Shown here piece by piece: positions 42,301-52,716 of a DNA stretch of 64,000 nt. The translations under genes were made by a program, and so were the position numbers. Positions within the stretch are counted from its first letter, which is position 1, and every line of letters begins with the position of its first letter. This stretch comes from Brachycybe producta (lineage: Eukaryota; Arthropoda; Diplopoda; Playtdesmida; Andrognathidae). Below the pieces are notes generated by a model that did not search any database, had not been told where the DNA came from, and saw only the letters and a program-made list of their open reading frames with translations. Where the stretch lies: positions 186,001 to 250,000 of the forward strand of contig JAUPFP010000053.1 in the NCBI GenBank assembly GCA_036925085.1, read 5' to 3'.

Positions 42301-45300
42301 CAGCTTCATTCTACGTCCATTAGTTCATTTGAAACGAATTTTAGAATTTACAAATCCATGAGCAAGCTTAGACCCTTCAATGACGCCCACTTTGAACTGT
42401 TGTATTTTTTGAAGCATGCAGTGCACACTGGAATTGAAGACATCACTGCATTCCTGGTTGTCCAAAGATTGCAATGAAAATAACAGCTTCATTCTACATT
42501 AATTAGTTCATTTGCAATGAATTTTAGAATTTACAAATCCATGAGCAAGCTTAGACACTTCAATGATGCACACATTGAACTGGTGTAACTTTTGAAGCAT
42601 GCAGTGCACACTGGAATTGAAGACATCGCTGCATTCCTTATTGTACAAGGAATGCAATGCATCTAACAGCTCCATTCTACAAAAATTAGTAAACATTGTC
42701 AAAAAATAACATTTTTTTATGAGTTTTTTTATGTTGGAAGTTTTTCAAAAAACGGCAAAAAATGAAATAACTTCTGTAACTTTTGAAGCATGCAGTGCAC
42801 ACCGGAATTGAAGACCTCCCTGCATTTCTGAATGTCCTATTAATGCAATGCATCTAACAGCTTCATTCTATGTCCATTAGTTCATTTGAAACGATTTTTA
42901 GAATTTACAAATCCATGAGCAAGCTTAGACCCTTCAATGACGCCCACTTTGAACTGGTGTAACTTTTGAAGCATGCAGTGCACACTGGAATTGAAGACAT
43001 TGCTGCATTCCTGATTGTACAAGGAACGCAATGCATCTAACAGCTCCATTCTACAAAAGTTAGTAAAATTTGTCAAAAAATGACATTTTTTTATGAGTAC
43101 CCGTGTTGAATTTTTTCAAAAAACGGCAAAAAATGAAATAACTGGTGTAACTTATGAAACATGCAGTGCACACCGGAATTGAAGACCTCTCTGCATTTCT
43201 GAATGTCCTAGAAATGCAATGCATCTAACAGCTTCATTCTACGTCCATTAGTTCATTTGAAACGATTTTTAGAATTTACAGATCCATGAGCAAGCTTAGA
43301 CCCTTCAATGACGCCCACTTTGAACTGTTGTATTTTTTGAAGCATGGAGTGCACACTGGAATTAAAGACATCGCTGCATTCCTGATTGTACAAGGAATGC
43401 AATGCATCTAACAGCTCCATTCTACAAATATTAGTAAAAATTGTCAAAAAATGACATTTTTTCATGAGTACCCCGTTGGAAGTTTTTCAAAAAACTTCAA
43501 AAAATGAAATAACTTCTCTAACTTTTGAAGCATGCAGTGCACACCGGAATTGAAGACCTCCCTGCATTTCTGAATGTCCTAGAAATGCAATGCATCTAAC
43601 AGCTTCATTCTATGTCCATTAGTTCATTTGAAACGATTTTTAGAATTTACAAATCCATGAGCAAGCTTAGACCCTTCAATGACGCCCACTTTGAACTGTT
43701 GTATTTTTTGAAGCATGCAGTGCACACTGGAATTGAAGACATCACTGCATTCCTGATTGTCCAAAAAACGCAATGAAAATAACTCCTTCATTCTACATCA
43801 ATTATTTCATTTGCAATGAATTTTAGAATTTACAAATCCATGAGCAAGCTTAGACACTTCAATGACGCCCACATTGAACTGGTGTAACTTTTGAAGCATG
43901 CAGTGCACACTGGAATTGAAGACATCGCTGCATTCCTTATTGTACAAAGAATGCAATGCATCTAACAGCTCCATTCTACGAAAATTAGTAAAAATTGTCA
44001 AAAAATGACATTTTTTCATGAGTACCCATGTTGGAAGTTTTTCAAAAAACGGCAAAAAATGAAATAACTGGTGTAACTTTTGAAGCATGCAGTGCACACC
44101 ACAATTGAAGACCTCCCTGCATTCCTGATTGTCCAAGAAATGCAATGCATTTAACAGCTTCATTCTACGTCCATTAGTTCATTTGAAACGAATTTTAGAA
44201 TTTACAAATCCATGAGCAAGCTTAGACCCTTCAATGACGCCCACTTTGAACTGTTGTATTTTTTGAAGCATGCAGTGCACACTGGAATTGAAGACATCAC
44301 TGCATTCCTGGTTGTCCAAAGATTGCAATGAAAATAACAGCTTCATTCTACATTAATTAGTTCATTTGCAATGAATTTTAGAATTTACAAATCCATGAGC
44401 AAGCTTAGACACTTCAATGACGCACACATTGAACTGGTGTAACTTTTGAAGCATGCAGTGCACACTGGAATTGAAGACATCGCTGCATTCCTTATTGTAC
44501 AAGGAATGCAATGCATCTAACAGCTCCATTCTACAAAAATTAGTAAAAATTGTCAAAAAATATCATTTTTTTATGAGTTTTTTTATGTTGGAAGTTTTTC
44601 AAAAAACGGCAAAAAATGAAATAACTTCTGTAACTTTTGAAGCATGCAGTGCACACCGGAATTGAAGACCTCCCTGCATTTCTGAATGTCCTATTAATGC
44701 AATGCATCTAACAGCTTCATTCTATGTCCATTAGTTCATTTGAAACGATTTTTAGAATTTACAAATCCATGAGCAAGCTTAGACCCTTCAATGACGCCCA
44801 CTTTGAACTGTTGTATTTTTTGAAGCATGGAGTGCACACTGGAATTGAAGACATCGCTGCATTCCTGATTGTACAAGGAATGCAATGCATCTAATAGCTC
44901 AATTCTACAAAAATTAGTAAAAATTGTCAAAAAATGACATTTTTTCATGAGTACCCATGTTTGAAGTTTTTCAAAAAATAGCAAAAAATGAAATAACTGG
45001 TGTAACTTTTGAAGCATGCAGTGCACACCGGAATTGAAGACCTCCCTGCATTTCTGAATGTCCTAGAAATGCAATGCATCTCACAGCTTCATTCTACGTC
45101 CATTAGTTCATTTGAAATGATTTTTAGAACTTACAAATCCATGAGCAAGCTTAGACCCTTCAATGATGAACACTTTGAACTGTTGTATTTTTTGAAGCAT
45201 GCAGTGCACACTGGAATTGAAGACATCACTGCATTCCTGGTTGTCCAAAGATTGCAATGAAAATAACAGCTTCATTCTACATTAATTAGTTCATTTGCAA

Positions 45301-48300
45301 TGAATTTTAGAATTTACAAATCCATGAGCAAGCTTAGACACTTCAATGACGCACACATTGAACTGGTGTAACTTTTGAAGCATGCAGTGCACACTGGAAT
45401 TGAAGACATCGCTGCATTCCTTATTGTACAAGGAATGCAATGCATCTAACAGCTCCATTCTACAAAAATTAGTAAACATTGTCAAAAAATAACATTTTTT
45501 TATGAGTTTTTTTATGTTGGAAGTTTTTCAAAAAACGGCAAAAAATGAAATAACTTCTGTAACTTTTGAAGCATGCAGTGCACACCGGAATTGAAGACCT
45601 CCCTGCATTTCTGAATGTCCTATTAATGCAATGCATCTAACAGCTTCATTCTATGTCCATTAGTTCATTTGAAACGATTTTTAGAATTTACAAATCCATG
45701 AGCAAGCTTAGACCCTTCAATGACGCCCACTTTGAACTGGTGTAACTTTTGAAGCATGCAGTGCACACTGGAATTGAAGACATTGCTGCATTCCTGATTG
45801 TACAAGGAACGCAATGCATCTAACAGCTCCATTCTACAAAAGTTAGTAAAATTTGTCAAAAAATGACATTTTTTTATGAGTACCCGTGTTGAATTTTTTC
45901 AAAAAACGGCAAAAAATGAAATAACTGGTGTAACTTATGAAACATGCAGTGCACACCGGAATTGAAGACCTCTCTGCATTTCTGAATGTCCTAGAAATGC
46001 AATGCATCTAACAGCTTCATTCTACGTCCATTAGTTCATTTGAAACGATTTTTAGAATTTACAGATCCATGAGCAAGCTTAGACCCTTCAATGACGCCCA
46101 CTTTGAACTGTTGTATTTTTTGAAGCATGGAGTGCACACTGGAATTAAAGACATCGCTGCATTCCTGATTGTACAAGGAATGCAATGCATCTAACAGCTC
46201 CATTCTACAAATATTAGTAAAAATTGTCAAAAAATGACATTTTTTCATGAGTACCCCGTTGGAAGTTTTTCAAAAAACTTCAAAAAATGAAATAACTTCT
46301 CTAACTTTTGAAGCATGCAGTGCACACTGGAATTGAAGACATCACTGCATTCCTGATTGTCCAAAAAACGCAATGAAAATAACTCCTTCATTCTACATCA
46401 ATTATTTCATTTGCAATGAATTTTAGAATTTACAAATCCATGAGCAAGCTTAGACACTTCAATGACGCCCACATTGAACTGGTGTAACTTTTGAAGCATG
46501 CAGTGCACACTGGAATTGAAGACATCGCTGCATTCCTTATTGTACAAAGAATGCAATGCATCTAACAGCTCCATTCTACGAAAATTAGTAAAAATTGTCA
46601 AAAAATGACATTTTTTCATGAGTACCCATGTTGGAAGTTTTTCAAAAAACGGCAAAAAATGAAATAACTGGTGTAACTTTTGAAGCATGCAGTGCACACC
46701 ACAATTGAAGACCTCCCTGCATTCCTGATTGTCCAAGAAATGCAATGCATTTAACAGCTTCATTCTACGTCCATTAGTTCATTTGAAACGAATTTTAGAA
46801 TTTACAAATCCATGAGCAAGCTTAGACCCTTCAATGACGCCCACTTTGAACTGTTGTATTTTTTGAAGCATGCAGTGCACACTGGAATTGAAGACATCAC
46901 TGCATTCCTGGTTGTCCAAAGATTGCAATGAAAATAACAGCTTCATTCTACATTAATTAGTTCATTTGCAATGAATTTTAGAATTTACAAATCCATGAGC
47001 AAGCTTAGACACTTCAATGACGCACACATTGAACTGGTGTAACTTTTGAAGCATGCAGTGCACACTGGAATTGAAGACATCGCTGCATTCCTTATTGTAC
47101 AAGGAATGCAATGCATCTAACAGCTCCATTCTACAAAAATTAGTAAAAATTGTCAAAAAATATCATTTTTTTATGAGTTTTTTTATGTTGGAAGTTTTTC
47201 AAAAAACGGCAAAAAATGAAATAACTTCTGTAACTTTTGAAGCATGCAGTGCACACCGGAATTGAAGACCTCCCTGCATTTCTGAATGTCCTATTAATGC
47301 AATGCATCTAACAGCTTCATTCTATGTCCATTAGTTCATTTGAAACGATTTTTAGAATTTACAAATCCATGAGCAAGCTTAGACCCTTCAATGACGCCCA
47401 CTTTGAACTGTTGTATTTTTTGAAGCATGGAGTGCACACTGGAATTGAAGACATCGCTGCATTCCTGATTGTACAAGGAATGCAATGCATCTAATAGCTC
47501 AATTCTACAAAAATTAGTAAAAATTGTCAAAAAATGACATTTTTTCATGAGTACCCATGTTTGAAGTTTTTCAAAAAATAGCAAAAAATGAAATAACTGG
47601 TGTAACTTTTGAAGCATGCAGTGCACACCGGAATTGAAGACCTCCCTGCATTTCTGAATGTCCTAGAAATGCAATGCATCTCACAGCTTCATTCTACGTC
47701 CATTAGTTCATTTGAAATGATTTTTAGAACTTACAAATCCATGAGCAAGCTTAGACCCTTCAATGATGAACACTTTGAACTGTTGTATTTTTTGAAGCAT
47801 GCAGTGCACACTGGAATTGAAGACATCACTGCATTCCTGGTTGTCCAAAGATTGCAATGAAAATAACAGCTTCATTCTACATTAATTAGTTCATTTGCAA
47901 TGAATTTTAGAATTTACAAATCCATGAGCAAGCTTAGACACTTCAATGACGCACACATTGAACTGGTGTAACTTTTGAAGCATGCAGTGCACACTGGAAT
48001 TGAAGACATCGCTGCATTCCTTATTGTACAAGGAATGCAATGCATCTAACAGCTCCATTCTACAAAAATTAGTAAAAATTGTCAAAAAATATCATTTTTT
48101 TATGAGTTTTTTTATGTTGGAAGTTTTTCAAAAAACGGCAAAAAATGAAATAACTTCTGTAACTTTTGAAGCATGCAGTGCACACCGGAATTGAAGACCT
48201 CCCTGCATTTCTGAATGTCCTATTAATGCAATGCATCTAACAGCTTCATTCTATGTCCATTAGTTCATTTGAAACGATTTTTAGAATTTACAAATCCATG

Positions 48301-50463
48301 AGCAAGCTTAGACCCTTCAATGACGCCCACTTTGAACTGTTGTATTTTTTGAAGCATGGAGTGCACACTGGAATTGAAGACATCGCTGCATTCCTGATTG
48401 TACAAGGAATGCAATGCATCTAATAGCTCAATTCTACAAAAATTAGTAAAAATTGTCAAAAAATGACATTTTTTCATGAGTACCCATGTTTGAAGTTTTT
48501 CAAAAAATAGCAAAAAATGAAATAACTGGTGTAACTTTTGAAGCATGCAGTGCACACCGGAATTGAAGACCTCCCTGCATTTCTGAATGTCCTAGAAATG
48601 CAATGCATCTCACAGCTTCATTCTACGTCCATTAGTTCATTTGAAATGATTTTTAGAACTTACAAATCCATGAGCAAGCTTAGACCCTTCAATGATGAAC
48701 ACTTTGAACTGTTGTATTTTTTGAAGCATGCAGTGCACACTGGAATTGAAGACATCACTGCATTCCTGATTGTCCAAAAAATGCAATGAAAATAACAGCT
48801 TCATTCTACATCAATTAGTTCATTTGCAATGAATTTTAGAATTTACAAATCCATGAGCAAGCTTAGACACTTCAATGACGCCCACATTGAACTGGTGTAA
48901 CTTTTGAAGCATGCAGTGCACACTGGAATTGAAGACATCGCTTCATTCCTTATTGTACAAAGAATGCAATGCATCTAACAGCTCCATTCTACGAAAATTA
49001 GTAAAAATTGTCAAAAAATGACATTTTTTCATGAGTACCCATGTTGGAAGTTTTTCAAAAAACGGCAAAAAATGAAATAACTGGTGTAACTTTTGAAGCA
49101 TGCAGTGCACACCACAATTGAAGACATCCCTGCATTCCTGATTGTCCAAGAAATGCAATGCATTTAACAGCTTCATTCTACGTCCATTAGTTCATTTGAA
49201 ACGAATTTTAGAATTTACAAATCCATGAGCAAGCTTAGACCCTTCAATGACGCCCACTTTGAACTGTTGTATTTTTTGAAGCATGCAGTGCACACTGGAA
49301 TTGAAGACATAACTGCATTCCTGGTTGTCCAAAGATTGCAATGAAAATAACAGCTTCATTCTACATTAATTAGTTCATTTGCAATGAATTTTAGAATTTA
49401 CAAATCCATGAGCAAGCTTAGACACTTCAATGACGCACACATTGAACTGGTGTAACTTTTGAAGCATGCAGTGCACACTGGAATTGAAGACATCGCTGCA
49501 TTCCTTATTGTACAAGGAATGCAATGCATCTAACAGCTCCATTCTACAAAAATTAGTAAAAATTGTCAAAAAATAACATTTTTTTATAAGTTTTTTTATG
49601 TTGGAAGTTTTTCAAAAAACGGCAAAAAATGAAATAACTTCTGTAACTTTTGAAGCATGCAGTGCACACCGGAATTGAAGACCTCCCTGCATTTCTGAAT
49701 GTCCTATTAATGCAATGCATCTAACAGCTTCATTCTATGTCCATTAGTTCATTTGAAACGATTTTTAGAATTTACAAATCCATGAGCAAGCTTAGTCCCT
49801 TCAATGACGCCCACTTTGAACTGTTGTATTTTTTGAAGCATGGAGTGCACACTGGAATTGAAGACATCGCTGCATTCCTGATTGTACAAGGAATGCAATG
49901 CATCTAATAGCTCAATTCTACAAAAATTAGTAAAAATTGTCAAAAAATGACATTTTTTCATGAGTACCCATGTTTGAAGTTTTTCAAAAAATAGCAAAAA
50001 ATGAAATAACTGGTGTAACTTTTGAAGCATGCAGTGCACACCGGAATTGAAGACCTCCCTGCATTTATGAATGTCCTAGAAATGCAATGCATCTAACAGC
50101 TTCATTCTATGTCCATTAGTTCATTTGAAACGATTTTTAGAATTTACAAATCCATGAGCAAGCTTAGACCCTTCAATGACGCCCACTTTGAACTGTTGTA
50201 TTTTTTGAAGCATGCAGTGCACACTGGAATTGAAGACATCACTGCATTCCTGATTGTCCAAAAAACGCAATAAAAATAACTCCTTCATTCTACATCAATT
50301 AGTTCATTTGCAATGAATTTTAGAATTTACAAATCCATGAGCAAGCTTAGACACTTCAATGACGCCCACTTTGAACTGGTGTAACTTTTGAAGCATGCAG
50401 TGCACACTGGAATTGAAGACATCGCTGCATTCCTTATTGTACAAGGAATGCAATGCATCTAAC
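42301..50463. repeat. Array domain 9: 2783-, 2600- and 929-bp block copies
   Basis: About 42500-43500 recurs at 45285-46300 (shift 2783). About 43800-45490 recurs at 46400-48090 (shift 2600). About 46960-47880 recurs at 47890-48800 (shift 929, about 5 monomers). This is the most nested part of the window. It carries a private B variant in which the GAGTACCCATG segment is replaced by GAGTTTTTTTATG. The domain ends at the transposon. Confidence 0.9.
42680..42870 (+). repeat. Poly-T variant of the B monomer
   Basis: B monomer of 191 bp with T-runs of seven at 42712-42718 and 42724-42730, where ordinary B has one six-T run followed by GAGTACCCATG. The A-T-A centre of the usual dyad is also changed (AAAAAATAACATTTTTTT). 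The same variant recurs near 44566, 45495, 47166, 48095 and 49578, always in this domain, spread by the block copies. Confidence 0.85.
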
Positions 50464-50471
50464 AGCTCCAT
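50464..50471. repeat. Left target-site duplication (AGCTCCAT)
   Basis: The eight bases just outside the left transposon end match the eight just outside the right end (52709-52716). In the uninterrupted satellite this octamer occurs once at the same place (CAGCTCCATTCTAC), so it is a true duplication made on insertion. Confidence 0.93.
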
Positions 50472-50615
50472 TAGGGTGGTCCCTTGATATATATGGTAAT
50501 TTTTAAATGCAAATATTTCATGTTCTGACCCCCCAGAATTGTTCTCCCAACCAAAAAAATAGTCTACATAAAAGTTTATAAATTTTAATTGATATTTAGA
50601 GGTAGCTCAATGAAT
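50472..50615 (+). repeat. Left terminal inverted repeat (144 bp, imperfect)
   Basis: Matches the right end in blocks: the outer 11 bp (TAGGGTGGTCC), a TCTGACCC-containing block near 50525, TTGTTCT near 50539, and an inner block at 50592-50615 that is identical to the right arm at 23 of 24 positions. Sequence between the blocks has diverged or differs in length. Confidence 0.85.
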
Positions 50616-50766
50616 TCAAAGTTTTCGTAATAGCGTAATCATTATGTATTCTCCTAAAATGTATATACCATTGTTTATCTAGTGTCACTAATATTGAAAT
50701 AATTAGAATGAACTATTTTATACACATAAGTTACAATTAAAACACAACAATGTAATTTATGCACAT

Positions 50767-50772
50767 TTTATT
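50767..50772 (-). promoter_or_regulatory. Candidate polyadenylation signal AATAAA
   Basis: On the minus strand AATAAA occurs 25 bases downstream of the last stop codon of the transposase frame (stop at 50797-50799). Position and motif fit a transposon 3' end, but an AT-rich context makes chance matches common. Confidence 0.4.
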
Positions 50773-50796
50773 AACATTGGACCAAACATGTAATGA

Positions 50797-52513
50797 CTAC
50801 AAAGTAGCTAATGTAGTCTTTTTGCAATCTGGATAACGACTAGAATGTTCTTTCACAACTTGAAGCAAATACTGTTTCTGATCTTCATTTTTTGTTAATA
50901 TTGGATTGTACTCTTTCATCAATGCCACACCTCTTTCAGCATTGTCATTCACAACTTGTAAATGTTTTATGATATCCTTAGCTTGCTTGTAGTCTTCTCG
51001 CAGATGCCATATCTTTGGATCATGTTCTAAGAACCTTTTGGAAATGCCAAGATGGTCAAATAAGTGCATTGAGTTCTTCGATACAAAGTCTTCTATTCTC
51101 ATATTAACGGAGCCACTGGCATTTTTGGATTCTCTTCAGAGGCTGATCTGCACCTTCCTTTTCATAAAGATATTTTAGCATTGCCTGTTTTGATTTGATT
51201 GGCACACTGTCATCAAAAAATGCCAATCCAACTAGTTCCTCACTTAAGTACCAAAAATGTCCCTCAAATTTCTTGCAAGTAACATTGGATATTGAAGGAT
51301 TGATTTTTTTATAATCTCTAAGCTTTTGCAGAAGCTGTTGATCATTGAAAACTGCAGTAATGGGAAGTGGGGCAGTGAACCAAGCCTTGATGTAGACATA
51401 AACAAGAAAGACACATATGTTGCATAGTCCTTTTTTTTCTCTTGCAGTGAGAGTAAACTGGTTACGAAACAGCCACATTTTTAGTGAGTATATTGCTTTG
51501 GACATTCATCTTGCATGATGTACAGCCCCAGGGGCTAAAAATCGCACACCTCGTGGTGGTGTACCTCCCAGAAAGATAATAGCTAATTCTAAACATTCTC
51601 TAATTATCTCTGATTTTAGTGTCAGTTTGTTGAAGCTGGTTAGTACAGAATTCAATGACACTGTCTTTTTCATCTTTCATCACAAGCTGTACAGTTTCAC
51701 TGCTGTCTAAAGACATGTAAGATGACTGATCTATTTTAACCCAGAATTGCGTGAATCGCTTGAATATGGTTACATCAGGGCCAGAAAAGGTACAACCCAT
51801 GGCTTCATTAAATGCACTAGCAAGAACAAGTTCTAAGATATGGTGACGGCATGAAAAGTACAGAAGATCCTTCTGCAATTTCTGCTCTAACAGAATACAA
51901 GTTCCATTTCTGTGACCTGTGTTGCTAAATGTGGTATCGAAGCACATAGCTTTCACTTGATCGACAACATCCCATTCTTTAAGGAAATCTGCAACAGCAG
52001 TTGCCTGACACCCCTAGTGCCTGCCTGCAACTTAGGCACACCTAGAAGCTGGTTAACACCTAAAACCTGAAACAATCACAGGAAGCCGACCTTTTTCTCT
52101 CTGTGCAAGTAGAAAATACTTGTCTTCTAGAATAGTAATCATTGTGAGGGCATCCTTATGAGCAATGTCAAATAAATTATCGAGGTCATCTTTAAACTGA
52201 CTCTCATGACTTTGCTGAACAGCACTTTTCCTATTACAATTTTTTTTCAGTTTGACCCACTTCTCATGAAGCTGTTCTGTCTTCTTAACACAATCCTGTT
52301 CATGTCTTACAGGAATCCAGGCTTTTTCCAAAAATACTGCAGCTTCTTTTACAGCACTACGGGAACTTTCACGGATTGTCTTTTTTAAGGTTCGGTGGTG
52401 ATAAAAAATACACTGAGCACTTGTTTATTAGAGGGTAACTTTGATCCCTTGATAGAGGTCTCTTCTGGCCCAATAAGCCATAAAGTATTGGTTTTTCTGG
52501 TTGCAGTAGCCAT
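50797..52513 (-). pseudogene. Broken transposase-like gene of the TIR transposon
   Basis: Reads on the minus strand from an ATG at 52511-52513 to a TAG at 50797-50799, about 570 codons if it were whole. Disruptions seen: a frameshift at the A-run 52403-52408 (stop follows at 52385-52387); a frameshift near 52062 with a stop at 52053-52055; a second shift near 52008-52016; a shift near 51600-51610; an in-frame TGA at 51506-51508 where similar proteins probably have Trp; and a shift at about 51122-51130. The open pieces are 52331-52053, 51956-51600, 51505-51104 and 51102-50797. The second piece has an Asp in CFDTT (codon 51936-51938) followed by a CRHH motif (51840-51851), reminiscent of the first catalytic Asp and the C-x2-H motif of RNase H-fold transposases. 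The third has WYLSEEL. I recall similar unnamed proteins in arthropods and cnidarians. No BED zinc finger and no typical hAT C-terminal dimerisation motif were recognised, so superfamily is unsure. Some one-base shifts at homopolymers could be assembly errors; the TGA is less easily explained that way. Confidence 0.8.
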
Positions 52514-52577
52514 AACTATTAATTTTTCACTTTACCTGCAATAAAAGAGAAAAATCATAAAAAATAAAGAATTTCAT

Positions 52578-52708
52578 ATTCATTGAGCTACCCCTAAATA
52601 TTGCTTGACTGTAATATAACTTTGCACAACATAATTTTATACATAATAGAACAACATGGGAGGGTCAGACAAAGACTTTTAAAAACTTAAAAAATAAGGA
52701 CCACCCTA
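52578..52708 (-). repeat. Right terminal inverted repeat (131 bp, imperfect)
   Basis: Reverse complement of the left arm in the same block order: outer TAGGGTGGTCC at the end, then GTCTGACCCTCCCA, TTGTTCT, and the inner 24-bp block at 52578-52601. The inner block contains GGTAGCTCAATGAAT. Its conservation above the surrounding sequence makes it a candidate transposase-binding site (inference). Confidence 0.85.
52635..52641 (-). promoter_or_regulatory. Candidate TATA box of the transposon
   Basis: TATAAAA on the minus strand lies about 122 bases upstream of the likely start codon, inside the right inverted repeat. It could be the promoter element for the transposase. The surroundings are AT-rich and no initiator was identified, so support is weak. 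Confidence 0.25.
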
Positions 52709-52716
52709 AGCTCCAT
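52709..52716. repeat. Right target-site duplication (AGCTCCAT)
   Basis: Perfect second copy of the octamer at 50464-50471. It is followed at once by TCTACAAAAATTAG, the normal start of a B monomer, so the satellite is resumed without loss. Confidence 0.93.

Larger units (their letters stand above)
1..50471. repeat. Satellite array, left arm (about 185-bp monomers, head to tail)
   Basis: Continuous tandem repeat of about 272 monomers, all in the same orientation. Every monomer carries a shared 3' half built round GCATGCAGTGCACAC, then GGAATTGAAGAC, then a variable tail ending in CATTCTA. The 5' half is one of several classes: A1, A2 and A3 are about 183 bp, and B is about 189 bp. The commonest order is A1-B-A2, a 555-bp unit. 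The last 8 bp are the left copy of the transposon target duplication. No unrelated sequence of appreciable length was seen inside this arm. The array starts before base 1. Structure is seen directly; a role in centromere or heterochromatin is only inferred from size and organisation. Confidence 0.97.
50472..52708 (-). mobile_element. Degenerate TIR DNA transposon, hAT-like by target duplication
   Basis: A 2237-bp island unrelated to the satellite. The outermost 11 bases are a perfect inverted repeat (TAGGGTGGTCC at the left, its complement at the right). Longer imperfect inverted repeats extend to 144 bp on the left and 131 bp on the right. An 8-bp duplication flanks it. Inside is one minus-strand transposase-like frame with at least six disruptions, so this copy is dead by itself. 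An 8-bp duplication and a Y-A-G-start terminus fit hAT, but P, Zisupton and other 8-bp groups are not excluded by sequence alone. No reverse transcriptase, LTR or poly-A tail is seen, which argues against a retroelement. Insertion is at the A1/B boundary and satellite phase is retained across it. Confidence 0.93.

Noticed and set aside
52206-52388. Plus-strand 60-codon open frame inside the transposon
   Set aside because: It is the antisense shadow of the transposase N-terminal part and has no features of its own.
50472-52708. LINE, LTR retrotransposon or endogenous virus
   Set aside because: The island has terminal inverted repeats and an 8-bp target duplication, with no reverse transcriptase motif, no LTRs and no poly-A tail.
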